DNA of 64,000 nucleotides from NCBI GenBank assembly GCA_944392335.1, contig CALXWJ010000021.1:62001-126000 (forward strand), read 5' to 3'. A program made the position numbers and the translations under genes. Under the pieces are notes generated by a model that saw only the letters and a list, made by a program, of their open reading frames with translations, was not told the origin of the DNA and searched no databases. Shown piece by piece: positions 53,268 through 63,426 of the stretch. This DNA is from an uncultured Clostridia bacterium (GTDB lineage Bacteria; Bacillota; Clostridia; UBA1381). Each line of letters starts with the position of its first letter. Within the stretch, counting starts at the first letter, position 1.

Positions 53268-56200
53268 TGGTTTACCTCCTTTGTCTGCGCCTGAGAAATA
53301 GGTCTTATATTTTCCCCGAACACAAAACATTTTATTGTTTTATCATCACTTGCAGGCGTTATGTTTATGTCAAGATCAATAACACCTCTGCCAATACTGA
53401 AATCAGAAAATTCTATTTGGGTTATTTTACCTTTTTCATCATATGTTGCTACAATAATTTTACCTGACATTGTTTTATCATAAGTATTATATACTGTGGC
53501 AGTAAAGCTGACTTCATCTCCTGTATCATCCGCAACGATTGGTGTATCAGCATAAAATCCTAATTTATCATATAATATGCCAATTTCTTCAATGTAATTA
53601 AGACCGCTTGCTGCCGTAGCGTCTTCGGCTGCAATTATATACAGGTTTCCATCCCTTATTGCATACGGTTCACCCTCATTTGTAGACGCAAGAACATCAG
53701 CTGTATTTGTTGTGTTCAGAATCTGAACGCGGACGCCATTTTCGTTTTCAGAAAATCTCGAGGTAAAATATTTATCCAACTCCGGAACAGTTCCCAGATC
53801 TTTTCTAAATCCAACATACAATACCTTTTGATCCTCATCAGAAATAGCTTCAGAAAATCTTTTTCCCCATATTATTGATGAAGGTTTATTTTCAAATGTA
53901 GCTGCCAATATATCACATTCCATAACATCTTCAGTTTGCCATAATCCATAATATTCAGAAATATAAGCTCCATACACCTCTGAATATTGCTTTGGCAATA
54001 CCGCAGTCCATCGGTTAGGTACAGTATAAAAATTTGAATTGAAATTCATCAATGCAACTGTAGTTTTTTCAAAAGGCTCATATGCAATCTTTTCATGGTC
54101 GAGATTATCATAATAAATATTTAGCCATTCAAACTGTTCGGGATTTTCTTCATAAGAATATGCTGTCTGAATAATTGCATCATGAGGGCATGATATAACA
54201 AAATCATATATTCCCCTTGCCCCGTTTTCAAAATGAGTATCAAAATGTTTAGTCATATATTCCTGCGAACCGTATCCGTATTGTCCCGACTCATATTTAT
54301 TAATTGTATTTTCATCTGTAGAAGTTTCGGTTACAATACTCCATGCAGTTTTGGCAAATTGCTTTGTCATTCCGTAATTTGAAAATGTTTTGCCTGCTAT
54401 ATTGCCGTAATCCCCATAGCTTTCAGCGCCAAGCCCGTCAAAACCACCAACCAGCCTTTTGTTTATAAAATATTCTTTGTGTCCCCATACATTCTTTATA
54501 ATAACCGGGACATCAGCCCCCCTTTTTATTGCATTAGCAACATCATTGTAAAATTCAGCATATGAGGCATCACGAAACTCGAGATAATCCTGCCACATAA
54601 TTCCATTTTGGCCATCAAGATTATATATTTCCCCTGTATATTCATCTACACAGTAAACTCTGAAACTATTAGTATTTGTATAAACCGGTATAAGACGTGC
54701 GGCTATATCAAAGCTGACGTTAGATACACCCCATGATTCTTCAAGATTTTCTATCAATGTATATCTTTCAACTAACCAATTTTTAAATAATGCATTATAT
54801 TCATCACCATGTGGACGTATGCTTTCAAGGTAATTATACATTCCGGTTTCATTCGCAACAGGATCGATGACTGTCATAAGATTTTCACCATTAAGTTGCC
54901 TTGCATAATCTTCTCTTGTTTCTTCAAAATACTCTATGTTGTTCCAGAAATCATTGAACGTAGCGACTGAAAGTGTAACCTTTGGTGTAAAATACACATC
55001 ATAAATCCCTTCAGGCAAAACACCGATAAGTGTCTTGCCGTCCACTCTGCATTCTCCGCTGTATACAGCTCTTCCTGATTTTACCGCGGTAATAAAACCA
55101 CCAATCAATGTTCCATTTACATCCGAACAATCCATACTTACTGTACCCTCTGCACCATATATAACCTTTTTCCCTTCATTTGCCCTTATATAATAAAGTT
55201 CTTTATCAAGTTTATCGGTTCCGTATTGTATGCCGTACTTAAATCCAACACTGTCAAGATAATTACATAATTCTGTCATTACCCACACAGGCGCTTCATC
55301 ATTTACACAGTTTATATAAATATCCCGCACGCCTTTATCATATATTTCCTGGAGTCTTTTTTTGTCATTTACCCAATTTTGTCTATTTACCCAATCATTG
55401 GTTTTATTATATCCTGTAATAGTATTGAGGCATATCATACCACCCATTGGGATATACGGTTCACCGTCTCTTATTAATGCCCCGTTTTCATTTATATACC
55501 AAAAGTGCTGATTTTTTGTTTCAGGATTTATATAAGTACCATAGGAATAAGGCTTTTTGTCAACACCATTCTCCTCAACATATATTATCGGATCACTCTC
55601 GCCCCTCATACCGTAAAATCCTACTATTACTTCATATTCTCCGGCAGGAAGCTGTGGAACGACAAGCTCTGCAAATTGACTGTAAGAACATTCTGCAACA
55701 CCATAGAGTGCAGAATTTTTTATAAACTTTGCATAAATACCATCTGCATTTTCAACATCCGATAATATAAACAGTTTGTTGTTTTCAAAATAGATGCTTT
55801 TAAATTCTGCCTCAGGTTGTATAGCTTTTTCCGCCGGTGTTCCTACCGTGAGTTCAGATATTGTTTTTATCTGTTCTCCGTCAGAAAACATTCCATTTTT
55901 TATTAAAATTTCAAGAGTATAATCTCTGGAATCGGGCGCAAGATATGGTATCTGTGCATTCATTGTTATAGTGTATTCCCCCATCGATTCTGATGCAGGT
56001 TTTATAATTTCCCTTGATACAACCTCTGATCCCCTGTGTTTCAACGTAATTACATAAATAATGTCATCTTCAGGTACAGTATTGCTTTTTAACGTCACAG
56101 AACTATTAAATGTTCCTCCCTTTCTCATGGTACCGCTTACGGTCCCATCTACATACTCAATATCAATATCTTCTCTATAAATATTAAATTCAAAAGTTCT

Positions 56201-56515
56201 TTTTGATAGTGGGGTTGTCTGAGAGGCTGTGCCTCCAAGTACAAGTGAATATGTACCTGGTGGCACATTGTCAGGTAATATAATTTTTTTATTTATTATT
56301 CCGGTATCGTCAGATGAAAAATCATCTATAGCATAAATACCGCCGTCTTCTTTAGATGTGACATTTACTGTATATACAGAGTTTTTTTTTGCTGTTCCCT
56401 CTATGGTGATAGTACTATTGATTATTTCAAATTGTATATCCGTGTCACATTCGGCACTAACTATCATAATCACATTAAATATCATAATCCACAAAGTAAC
56501 AATTATTTTTTTCAT
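53264..56515 (-). CDS. Secreted clan GH-A-like glycoside hydrolase
   Basis: A 1083-residue exported protein (signal peptide to about residue 22). Residues about 25-320 are three beta-sandwich domains. The TIM-barrel part begins near WYINENGALIRDGEPYIPMGG, as in GH35/GH42-like enzymes. Candidate acid/base is E556 in DPVANETGMYNY and candidate nucleophile E730 in SIVTETSTDEN, the NE / TE pair typical of clan GH-A retaining enzymes. The tail (IIVATYDEKGKITQI) resembles the shared C-terminal module. Activity could be beta-galactosidase, beta-mannosidase or another; the family number is not certain. It is paralogous to the gene at 56526-59867, which lies 10 bases upstream. Confidence 0.75.
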   Translation of the reverse strand: MKKIIVTLWIMIFNVIMIVSAECDTDIQFEIINSTITIEGTAKKNSVYTVNVTSKEDGGIYAIDDFSSDDTGIINKKIILPDNVPPGTYSLVLGGTASQTTPLSKRTFEFNIYREDIDIEYVDGTVSGTMRKGGTFNSSVTLKSNTVPEDDIIYVITLKHRGSEVVSREIIKPASESMGEYTITMNAQIPYLAPDSRDYTLEILIKNGMFSDGEQIKTISELTVGTPAEKAIQPEAEFKSIYFENNKLFILSDVENADGIYAKFIKNSALYGVAECSYSQFAELVVPQLPAGEYEVIVGFYGMRGESDPIIYVEENGVDKKPYSYGTYINPETKNQHFWYINENGALIRDGEPYIPMGGMICLNTITGYNKTNDWVNRQNWVNDKKRLQEIYDKGVRDIYINCVNDEAPVWVMTELCNYLDSVGFKYGIQYGTDKLDKELYYIRANEGKKVIYGAEGTVSMDCSDVNGTLIGGFITAVKSGRAVYSGECRVDGKTLIGVLPEGIYDVYFTPKVTLSVATFNDFWNNIEYFEETREDYARQLNGENLMTVIDPVANETGMYNYLESIRPHGDEYNALFKNWLVERYTLIENLEESWGVSNVSFDIAARLIPVYTNTNSFRVYCVDEYTGEIYNLDGQNGIMWQDYLEFRDASYAEFYNDVANAIKRGADVPVIIKNVWGHKEYFINKRLVGGFDGLGAESYGDYGNIAGKTFSNYGMTKQFAKTAWSIVTETSTDENTINKYESGQYGYGSQEYMTKHFDTHFENGARGIYDFVISCPHDAIIQTAYSYEENPEQFEWLNIYYDNLDHEKIAYEPFEKTTVALMNFNSNFYTVPNRWTAVLPKQYSEVYGAYISEYYGLWQTEDVMECDILAATFENKPSSIIWGKRFSEAISDEDQKVLYVGFRKDLGTVPELDKYFTSRFSENENGVRVQILNTTNTADVLASTNEGEPYAIRDGNLYIIAAEDATAASGLNYIEEIGILYDKLGFYADTPIVADDTGDEVSFTATVYNTYDKTMSGKIIVATYDEKGKITQIEFSDFSIGRGVIDLDINITPASDDKTIKCFVFGENIRPISQAQTKEVNH

Positions 56516-56525
56516 ATGATACTCC

Positions 56526-59500
56526 TTATTTCAGCAAATCAAAGTATCTGAAGGTATAATATTCTCCTTCTTTATCAAACAAATCAGATACTGCAATTAT
56601 AATTATATTCCCGTCTTTTAATGCATATGGTTTTCCATCATCGGTCGATAAAAGAATTTGTGATGTTTCTGTTGGCTTAAGTATTTGAACGGTTTTGCTC
56701 TCACTTAGTTGTATCTTTTCATTTGTATAATACTTGTCTATTGAAGGTATTGTCCCTAAATCATCTCTAAAGCCTATAACACACATAATTCTATCATTAT
56801 AATCCATCGTTTCTTCAAGAGGACCTCCAAAAATATTTGAATAAGGACCATTTGTAAGATTTACAAACATTATATCCGCTTCTACCGTCGGATCGTCAGT
56901 CTGCATTACCATATCCCCATTGGGCATGAAGAATCTTTCTATCATAATATTGTCATCACAAAGCTGAACAATTGATCTTTCATTACCTGCATACCACCAA
57001 TTTTTCTGTGACGGATAAAAATAATATTTTTTTCCGGTATATGTTTCTTTTGCCATATCATCAATTCGTGCTTCATGTTTGTCAAGGTACGGCTGCCACC
57101 AAGGCCACTCTTTTTCATTCATTATCGTCGAGTATGCTTCTCCAAGAATCCCTCCGAGGTCAAATCTGTCGGTCAAAAGGAAGTTGAATCCTCCCTTCAT
57201 ACCTGCTTCAAACATTTTATCAAAATGTTCATTGAAATGTTCCTCCGACGGATAACTCCATTCTCCGGTTTCATGCTTTAACATAACATTTTCCTCTGTA
57301 TTTGTTTCTGTTATAATACGCCATGCTGTTCTTGCAAATTGATCGGTTATGGCACTTGTTGTCGCCGCTCTTGATCTTGTAACTGTTACAGGTCCATATG
57401 ACTCTGTCCCCAACCCATCAAATCCGCCTATAAGATCACGATTTATCAAGTATTCTCGTTGAATTGAACAATGTTTGAAAATGACCGGAACATCTACCGA
57501 TTCTTTTATTGCATCTGCAATTTCATTATTGAATTTTGCAAACAATTTATCCCTTCCGTCCAAATAATCATTCCACAAAAGACTGAGATGTGTATCTGAT
57601 TTTTGTATTTTATCAGGATTATCTCCATCTACACTATATGTGTATGAAATCTTTCCTTCCCCATTATTTTCAGTAAATATCGGAACAAGTCTTGAAGCTT
57701 CATCAAATGAGCTTACATTTACTAACCACGCATCATTCAGCTTATCTATTGTCCGGTACTTTTCCGAAAGCCATCCACTGTACAATTTATTGAAATTTTC
57801 ATCATATACTCTTGTTATCTCTGAATTGTTATAAAATCCCATTTCATTTTGCGTAGGATCGACTATAAATCTTAAATTTCTTCCGAGAGATAACCATTTA
57901 CAATATTCTCTCATCTGTTCCACATCATATTCCCAGTCAACCCAGTATGTCATTTCCATTTGCGGAATCCTTGTGAAATACGGCATAAAGTAAACAGTAT
58001 GGTTATGACCATCGTTAACGGTTATATTTGCATCATAACGAAGTTGATTATCCATAGTTACAGATAATGAACCTTTGCCTGTACTTTCTGCTTCTCCTGT
58101 TTCATTGTCTATAACTAAATAGGTGCATGAAATTTCACCGGCAGAACTACCTCCAAAAATTTCGGAATAGGCAGTAATGGCTGAGGATTCTGTAATGTTT
58201 TCAACCTTTACATGACCGAGGGCTGCTCTAGGGAAATATGTGTCATAATTTCTTCTCTCAGTACCACCTAACTGTAACCCGTATGTCCAACCCGTTTCTT
58301 CAAGATAATCAAAGAAATATTCAAATGCCCATGCCGGTACACTAAGGCCGGGACGTACCGGATTCAAATACAAATGACTGATACCCAGACTTCTTAATTT
58401 ATCAAGATCTGCTTTATCTGTAGCAAAATTTGCAATATTTGTTGCATTGTCATCTGCATTAAAACTTACTATAAACTGTGAACAGAACATTCCGCCCATG
58501 GGGACATACGGTTCACCATCCCATATACAAGTTGATCCCTGATTGATATACCAGAAAGATACTGAACCATCCCTTACTGAACGATAATTTCCGTATGACA
58601 TTGGTTTATAATATTGTTCTTTGCCTGTTTCTTCCCCGGTAATTAAAATTTCTGTTTCATCACATATACTATCATAATGATGTACTCCCACTTTTGCTTT
58701 ATACAATCCTGCCGGCAAATCGGCATTAATCGTACCACTTGCAGTAATAACACCGTTATCAGGGGATGATGTTGATTCAATCACATCATACAGCAACCCA
58801 TCCTTCCACAAAGAAACATATGCATTCCCTTTTTCTTCAGCAGATAATGAAACATTAGCTCCAAATTGTATTGTTTCTCCCTTTTGTGCTTGTGCAGGCA
58901 ACGTAACATCTGTAATTTTTGCACTGTATAATGTTACTGTTTTTACCCCACCTATTGTAACTTCTCCGATTTTTGCCTTAGGTTCTCCCGTATCAAGAGC
59001 AACGCCGTCTACTCCTGCGACCACATCGTATACGCCGTCAGGCGCACAAAACGGCACATTAAGCTCAAAACTTTCAGTACGGTCTATACCTATTCCCCAT
59101 TGCTTGAGCGGTATATCGGAATATTTGTAAGCAGTTGTTATAACCTCTCCGTTTTTTGTAAGCTGTGCAAATAATTTTGGATTACCGCTGACTTTGCTTG
59201 TAACGCGAAATTGTACATCTACCTTTATTGTGCCTTCTCTTTGCGCCTCTGTGCTGCTAACCTTTCCTCCGACACATCTTAATTTTATTGACGCCAGATC
59301 ATATGGTTTGGTATTAAGGTCTACAGGCTTCCAATTCCATGATTTTGGCGCTATAATAATTGCGTCAAGATAACTTAACATATAATCGTCTGCCAACGGT
59401 CTGATTTTTGGCACATTAAATGTCATTTTATTAGCGCCTTTTTCCAATGTGCGCGTAGTCAGATGCTGAAATACTACCGGCACACCCAGCATAGAATCGA

Positions 59501-59867
59501 CATATGCCGATGTTGAGGATATAACAGCATTGGTATATTCCGTATCGTCGTCATCATTGAATTTATAATATGTAGGTGAAGCCCAGTCCGTATTAAACGG
59601 CAAACTTAAAACATATATGTCATATTCGTCTGTTTTGCTTATATTGAAATTGATGTCTACAATGGCGGGTTCTTCTTTTTCGCTTTGAAGTTTCAGCGCA
59701 TATCCTCCTGAACTGTTTGCATCATATCTATTAACAAATGCACCACTTATTAAATTATACGAATTTTCACATTCTATCCAATAGCTCTGATATCCTCTGA
59801 CCGCTGCAGCAGGTAAGGCGGCTGTCAGAATTGTAATAAATAACAATATAGATATAAGTCTTTTCAT
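56526..59867 (-). CDS. Secreted clan GH-A-like glycoside hydrolase with N-terminal binding module
   Basis: An 1113-residue exported protein (signal peptide to about residue 22). Residues about 25-190 form a jelly-roll module (YWIECENSYNLISGAF, then YDIYVLSLPFNTDW and DAIIIAPKSWNWKP) related to those of the 59878-61566 and 45747-48872 proteins. Ig-like domains follow, then the barrel from FWYINQGSTCIWDGEPYVP. Candidate acid/base is E675 (DPTQNEMGFYNN) and candidate nucleophile E854 (RIITETNTEEN). IGGFDGLGTESYG is shared with its downstream paralogue. An AGGAGG site precedes the ATG. Probably releases oligosaccharides for the ABC importer. Confidence 0.77.
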   Translation of the reverse strand: MKRLISILLFITILTAALPAAAVRGYQSYWIECENSYNLISGAFVNRYDANSSGGYALKLQSEKEEPAIVDINFNISKTDEYDIYVLSLPFNTDWASPTYYKFNDDDDTEYTNAVISSTSAYVDSMLGVPVVFQHLTTRTLEKGANKMTFNVPKIRPLADDYMLSYLDAIIIAPKSWNWKPVDLNTKPYDLASIKLRCVGGKVSSTEAQREGTIKVDVQFRVTSKVSGNPKLFAQLTKNGEVITTAYKYSDIPLKQWGIGIDRTESFELNVPFCAPDGVYDVVAGVDGVALDTGEPKAKIGEVTIGGVKTVTLYSAKITDVTLPAQAQKGETIQFGANVSLSAEEKGNAYVSLWKDGLLYDVIESTSSPDNGVITASGTINADLPAGLYKAKVGVHHYDSICDETEILITGEETGKEQYYKPMSYGNYRSVRDGSVSFWYINQGSTCIWDGEPYVPMGGMFCSQFIVSFNADDNATNIANFATDKADLDKLRSLGISHLYLNPVRPGLSVPAWAFEYFFDYLEETGWTYGLQLGGTERRNYDTYFPRAALGHVKVENITESSAITAYSEIFGGSSAGEISCTYLVIDNETGEAESTGKGSLSVTMDNQLRYDANITVNDGHNHTVYFMPYFTRIPQMEMTYWVDWEYDVEQMREYCKWLSLGRNLRFIVDPTQNEMGFYNNSEITRVYDENFNKLYSGWLSEKYRTIDKLNDAWLVNVSSFDEASRLVPIFTENNGEGKISYTYSVDGDNPDKIQKSDTHLSLLWNDYLDGRDKLFAKFNNEIADAIKESVDVPVIFKHCSIQREYLINRDLIGGFDGLGTESYGPVTVTRSRAATTSAITDQFARTAWRIITETNTEENVMLKHETGEWSYPSEEHFNEHFDKMFEAGMKGGFNFLLTDRFDLGGILGEAYSTIMNEKEWPWWQPYLDKHEARIDDMAKETYTGKKYYFYPSQKNWWYAGNERSIVQLCDDNIMIERFFMPNGDMVMQTDDPTVEADIMFVNLTNGPYSNIFGGPLEETMDYNDRIMCVIGFRDDLGTIPSIDKYYTNEKIQLSESKTVQILKPTETSQILLSTDDGKPYALKDGNIIIIAVSDLFDKEGEYYTFRYFDLLK

Positions 59868-59877
59868 ATATTACCTC

Positions 59878-61566
59878 CTATTGCACAATCTTTGTTTCAC
59901 ATAACTTATTTGCAAGAGTTCTGTTATTTAAAAGATATACTTTAAGATATACTCCATCTACCTTGTCAGTATTTGATACTGTCGTCTCTAATGTTGTTAT
60001 TTCTCTTGTTACATTGCTCTCCTTTATACCTGTTGCGATTAATGTATCATTTTTATCAAATAAAGCTGCAATCATAAATGCACTTCCAGTTAAATCCGAC
60101 TCTTGTGACGTGTTTAATTTTACATCAACTGATACAGTTATCGTTTCTGATAACTCTCCATCTACTTTTATTTCTCCTACATTGTATTTTTCAAGTGCTT
60201 TTATCGATGCCGGAACGGAATACGATGATACAACTCCTTCATTTTCCGCGTTTACCGGAAGATTAAATGTCATATCTCCTTCATCAAAATATGGTCTTGT
60301 TACTTCTCCATTTGTATTTACGGGACAGTCCTCTGCTCCTATCCCTAATATTTTACTTCCCCCTGGGGTCAGAACATTTACATCCGGCAATATAATATTT
60401 TCCTGAATATTTGTGTAATCATCATGCATATATTGTTCAGCAAAATATCTTGCGTCAAGTCTTGCTATCTCATATTTGGGGTATCGATCCTGAGCATCCT
60501 GATTTGATGGTGGTGTAAAATTCCAGCTTTTAGGTACAACAATTACACAGTCAGCCCATATTACGTGCTTTCGTTCTGCACCCTGTAATGCTCTATAAGT
60601 ATACTTAATATTTAATGTATGTAACCCCGATGAAAGTGTTTCAGTTCCAAGTTTCTGCCAATATATTGGCAAATTATTTACTGCACCTACCGTATTCATG
60701 ATTATTACACCATTATGTGGTTCTGCTGCCAACTTGTTTACCTCTTGATCGTCAACACTCCATTGCGTACCCGACAAATGCATAACATTCATTTCCGCTC
60801 CGAGATACCATAAATCATACTCATCATCATCATCAAGCATAAAGCTATAATACAGAGTTTCCTCATCAGAACCATCTGGTGATGGTATATCATACGCATA
60901 CAGCAATTTATCTCCGCTAGCAAAAGATGTATCAATGGAACCTATAAATGTTTCATTATCCGGTGATTCCATCTCTATAAGTGCGAATCTGTGAGGTCTT
61001 TTTCTTGGTCTTTGCATAGATTCATCGGGAACATATTTTACTTCTGCCGGTACAATAACAACACAGTCAATTGCAGACATATATGTTCTCGGTCCACCGG
61101 GAGCTTTACTATTAATGCTAAATACAAGTTTACTTTCACCGGCATTAATTGTAATATCTGATGAGATTTTCGTCCATGTAATCTGTTGGTCTACATATGC
61201 CATATTGTGTGTATAAAGATCACATTGTTTCGCATCTGCTTTACCTGAAATTTCTCCTATGCTCCAATTGAGTTCCGAAAAATTCCTGCTTGTAATATCA
61301 CTTGTAACAGCCCAAATATCATATTTACCTGTTGAACTCAGTTCCAAATCAAATGTTAGACTAAAAATCTCATTCTCAGGCATTGTCAATAAATTGTTTA
61401 CAGTCATCAGTTTTCCTTCCGACGCGAGTTCATTTTCTTCAATTGTATATCCTACTGCTTCTGCATTTTCAGCCTCGAGCCATAAATAGTCTTGTGCAAA
61501 TGCACTTACAGACAATATAAATACAGTAAATACAGTTATGGACAATAACATAAATAATTTTTTCAA
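59878..61566 (-). CDS. Secreted protein with two carbohydrate-binding-like modules
   Basis: A 562-residue exported protein (signal peptide to about residue 24). It starts with TTG at 61566, overlapping the permease stop, with AGGAGG 9 bases upstream. Two modules are seen, about 26-190 (YLWLEAENAEAVGY, YDIWAVTSDITS, DCVVIVPAEVKYVP) and about 200-365 (YDLWYLGAEMNVMHLSG, DCVIVVPKSWNFTPP). A C-terminal Ig-like module (FMIAALFDKNDTLIATG) matches other secreted proteins here. No catalytic residues are evident; a glycan-capturing accessory protein is inferred. Confidence 0.76.
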   Translation of the reverse strand: MKKLFMLLSITVFTVFILSVSAFAQDYLWLEAENAEAVGYTIEENELASEGKLMTVNNLLTMPENEIFSLTFDLELSSTGKYDIWAVTSDITSRNFSELNWSIGEISGKADAKQCDLYTHNMAYVDQQITWTKISSDITINAGESKLVFSINSKAPGGPRTYMSAIDCVVIVPAEVKYVPDESMQRPRKRPHRFALIEMESPDNETFIGSIDTSFASGDKLLYAYDIPSPDGSDEETLYYSFMLDDDDEYDLWYLGAEMNVMHLSGTQWSVDDQEVNKLAAEPHNGVIIMNTVGAVNNLPIYWQKLGTETLSSGLHTLNIKYTYRALQGAERKHVIWADCVIVVPKSWNFTPPSNQDAQDRYPKYEIARLDARYFAEQYMHDDYTNIQENIILPDVNVLTPGGSKILGIGAEDCPVNTNGEVTRPYFDEGDMTFNLPVNAENEGVVSSYSVPASIKALEKYNVGEIKVDGELSETITVSVDVKLNTSQESDLTGSAFMIAALFDKNDTLIATGIKESNVTREITTLETTVSNTDKVDGVYLKVYLLNNRTLANKLCETKIVQ

Positions 61567-62453
61567 CCCTTAACACCTCCTATATTAATCCCGCTGATAA
61601 TCTTATCCTGGAATATCGCATATAATATAATAAGCGGCAACACAGAATATAAAACTGCCAGCATTTGATAATCCTGTGTAAATGTTGTACTTTTTAATTT
61701 ATACAGTTGTACTGCAAGCACAATTTTGTTTTCATCACTTATCAGCAGATATGGCCAAAAGAAATTACCAAATGACGACATAAACGTAAATAATCCGACT
61801 ACAAGAAATATTGGCTGTCCCATAGGCAATATTATATGACGAAAAATCCCAATACTGGATAGTCCATCGATTTTTGCCGCCTCAACTATTTCATTTGATA
61901 TTCCATTAAAATAACTTCTGAAAAGTATTATATTAAAAGGTGACGCCGCTCCCATTAGCCATATGGGCCAGTATGTATCCATCATGCTAAACCCAAATAT
62001 CGGGAATTCCTTAAAGGTCATATAAAGCGGTACTGTACTCATCGTACCAGGTATAAGCATAAGCCAAAAAACAATATTATTTACCAGTTTTGTACCCATC
62101 GGTCTTATTTTTGATAAAGCATATCCTGCAAGCCCTGAACATAACAGACACAAAACAACACTTCCTATCGACATATAAGCTGTGTTAAAATAATACTTAT
62201 ATATTTTAAGCTGATTCCATACCTCAAACAATTTGGTTATATCAAATTCTTTAGGAAAAAGGGTCGCAGGAATCTGATATAATTCCTGCGGATCCTTGAA
62301 TCCCGCAATTAAAATCCAAACCACTGGGAACAATGATATTACTACAGCATAAAAAAGCAAAAATACAAACATTGCCCAATAAAGTGCTTTATATCTCGGT
62401 TGTTTCATTTCAGTATTAAGCAACGCGCCCCTCATATCATTGAATGCTTTCAA
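61563..62453 (-). CDS. ABC transporter permease, LplC/YtcP type
   Basis: A 296-residue inner permease with six membrane segments and the EAA loop EAAKIDGLSSIGIFRHIILP, which contacts the shared MsmX-type ATPase. Start: the frame opens with ATG at 62471, but AAAGGAGAAG is itself inside that extension and points to a TTG at 62453; the ATG remains possible. Such permeases import oligosaccharides in Firmicutes (compare YtcP and LplC). It lies downstream of the LplB-type gene in a binding protein-permease-permease set. No ATPase gene is present, as is usual in these systems. Confidence 0.92.
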   Translation of the reverse strand: MKAFNDMRGALLNTEMKQPRYKALYWAMFVFLLFYAVVISLFPVVWILIAGFKDPQELYQIPATLFPKEFDITKLFEVWNQLKIYKYYFNTAYMSIGSVVLCLLCSGLAGYALSKIRPMGTKLVNNIVFWLMLIPGTMSTVPLYMTFKEFPIFGFSMMDTYWPIWLMGAASPFNIILFRSYFNGISNEIVEAAKIDGLSSIGIFRHIILPMGQPIFLVVGLFTFMSSFGNFFWPYLLISDENKIVLAVQLYKLKSTTFTQDYQMLAVLYSVLPLIILYAIFQDKIISGINIGGVKG

Positions 62454-62487
62454 ATTTTCTTCTCCTTTCATAAAAGCAATAATTTAC

Positions 62488-63411
62488 TTAACCATTCATC
62501 TTGTCTATCTTTTTGTCTAACACATAGTAAAAACATGTAATAATAAGTAATATCAGGAATAATATGCATCCAAGCGCCATTGCAAACTGTGGCTTATAAT
62601 AACGGAATGCATATTTATAAATTTGAAGTCCCAGGGTCATTGAAGCGCCGTTAGGCCCGCCGTCCGTCATCATCATAGGTTGTTCCATAACTGAAAAAAC
62701 TCCTATTATTTGTCTTACAAAAAATAAAAGCACTATTCCGGAAATATTTGGCAATGAAACTGTAAGAATCCTTCTAAAAAAACCTGCTCCGTCAATTACA
62801 GCAGCTTCATATATTTCTCTGTTTATTCCCTGAAGCGTCGCATAATAATATAATACAGTAGATCCGGCCCCGCACCATGTCATACTTATAATTATATACA
62901 TAATAGTATGTTTACTGTCCTGCAGCCATACATATGGTTCCATTCCAAAATTTGCTATCAGCATATTCAGCAGTCCGCCTGCACTCGGATGATATACAAA
63001 ATACCATAATAGCGATACACTGGCTGCAGGAAGTACAGCCGGAAGATAAATCAAAAATCTTAACGTTGCTCTCATATGCGCCATCTCATTAAGCATTAAT
63101 GAAAATATTACCGGCAGAAAAAAACCTATTACTATTGACCACAATACATATTTAAAAGTATTGATGAGGTTTTTCATAAACATACTGTCATTGAATATTC
63201 TTTTATAATTTTCAAGCCCAATAAAATCTGTTGGCGTATACCCTTTCATATCGAAAAATGAAAGATATGTACCAATTATCATAGGTCGTAATATAAAAAA
63301 GTACATACATAAAAGTGCGGGTAATAAAAGCAGCCATCCAACCAGATTCTTTTTAATTAATTTCACAAAACCTTTACTACCTTTTGTTTTTGCCTGTAAT
63401 TTTAAGTCCAT
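62488..63411 (-). CDS. ABC transporter permease, LplB/YteP type
   Basis: A 307-residue permease with six membrane segments. The start is MDLKLQAKTKGSKGFVKLIK, and the EAA loop is EAAVIDGAGFFRRILTVSLP. MMMTDGGPNGASMTLGLQIYKYAF is characteristic of the sugar-permease pair (read as two blocks). It partners the LplC-type protein and the binding protein encoded just upstream. It is co-transcribed with both, with 15-base and 34-base gaps. Substrate is an oligosaccharide, not identified. Confidence 0.93.
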   Translation of the reverse strand: MDLKLQAKTKGSKGFVKLIKKNLVGWLLLLPALLCMYFFILRPMIIGTYLSFFDMKGYTPTDFIGLENYKRIFNDSMFMKNLINTFKYVLWSIVIGFFLPVIFSLMLNEMAHMRATLRFLIYLPAVLPAASVSLLWYFVYHPSAGGLLNMLIANFGMEPYVWLQDSKHTIMYIIISMTWCGAGSTVLYYYATLQGINREIYEAAVIDGAGFFRRILTVSLPNISGIVLLFFVRQIIGVFSVMEQPMMMTDGGPNGASMTLGLQIYKYAFRYYKPQFAMALGCILFLILLIITCFYYVLDKKIDKMNG

Positions 63412-63426
63412 TTATTCACACCCCAA

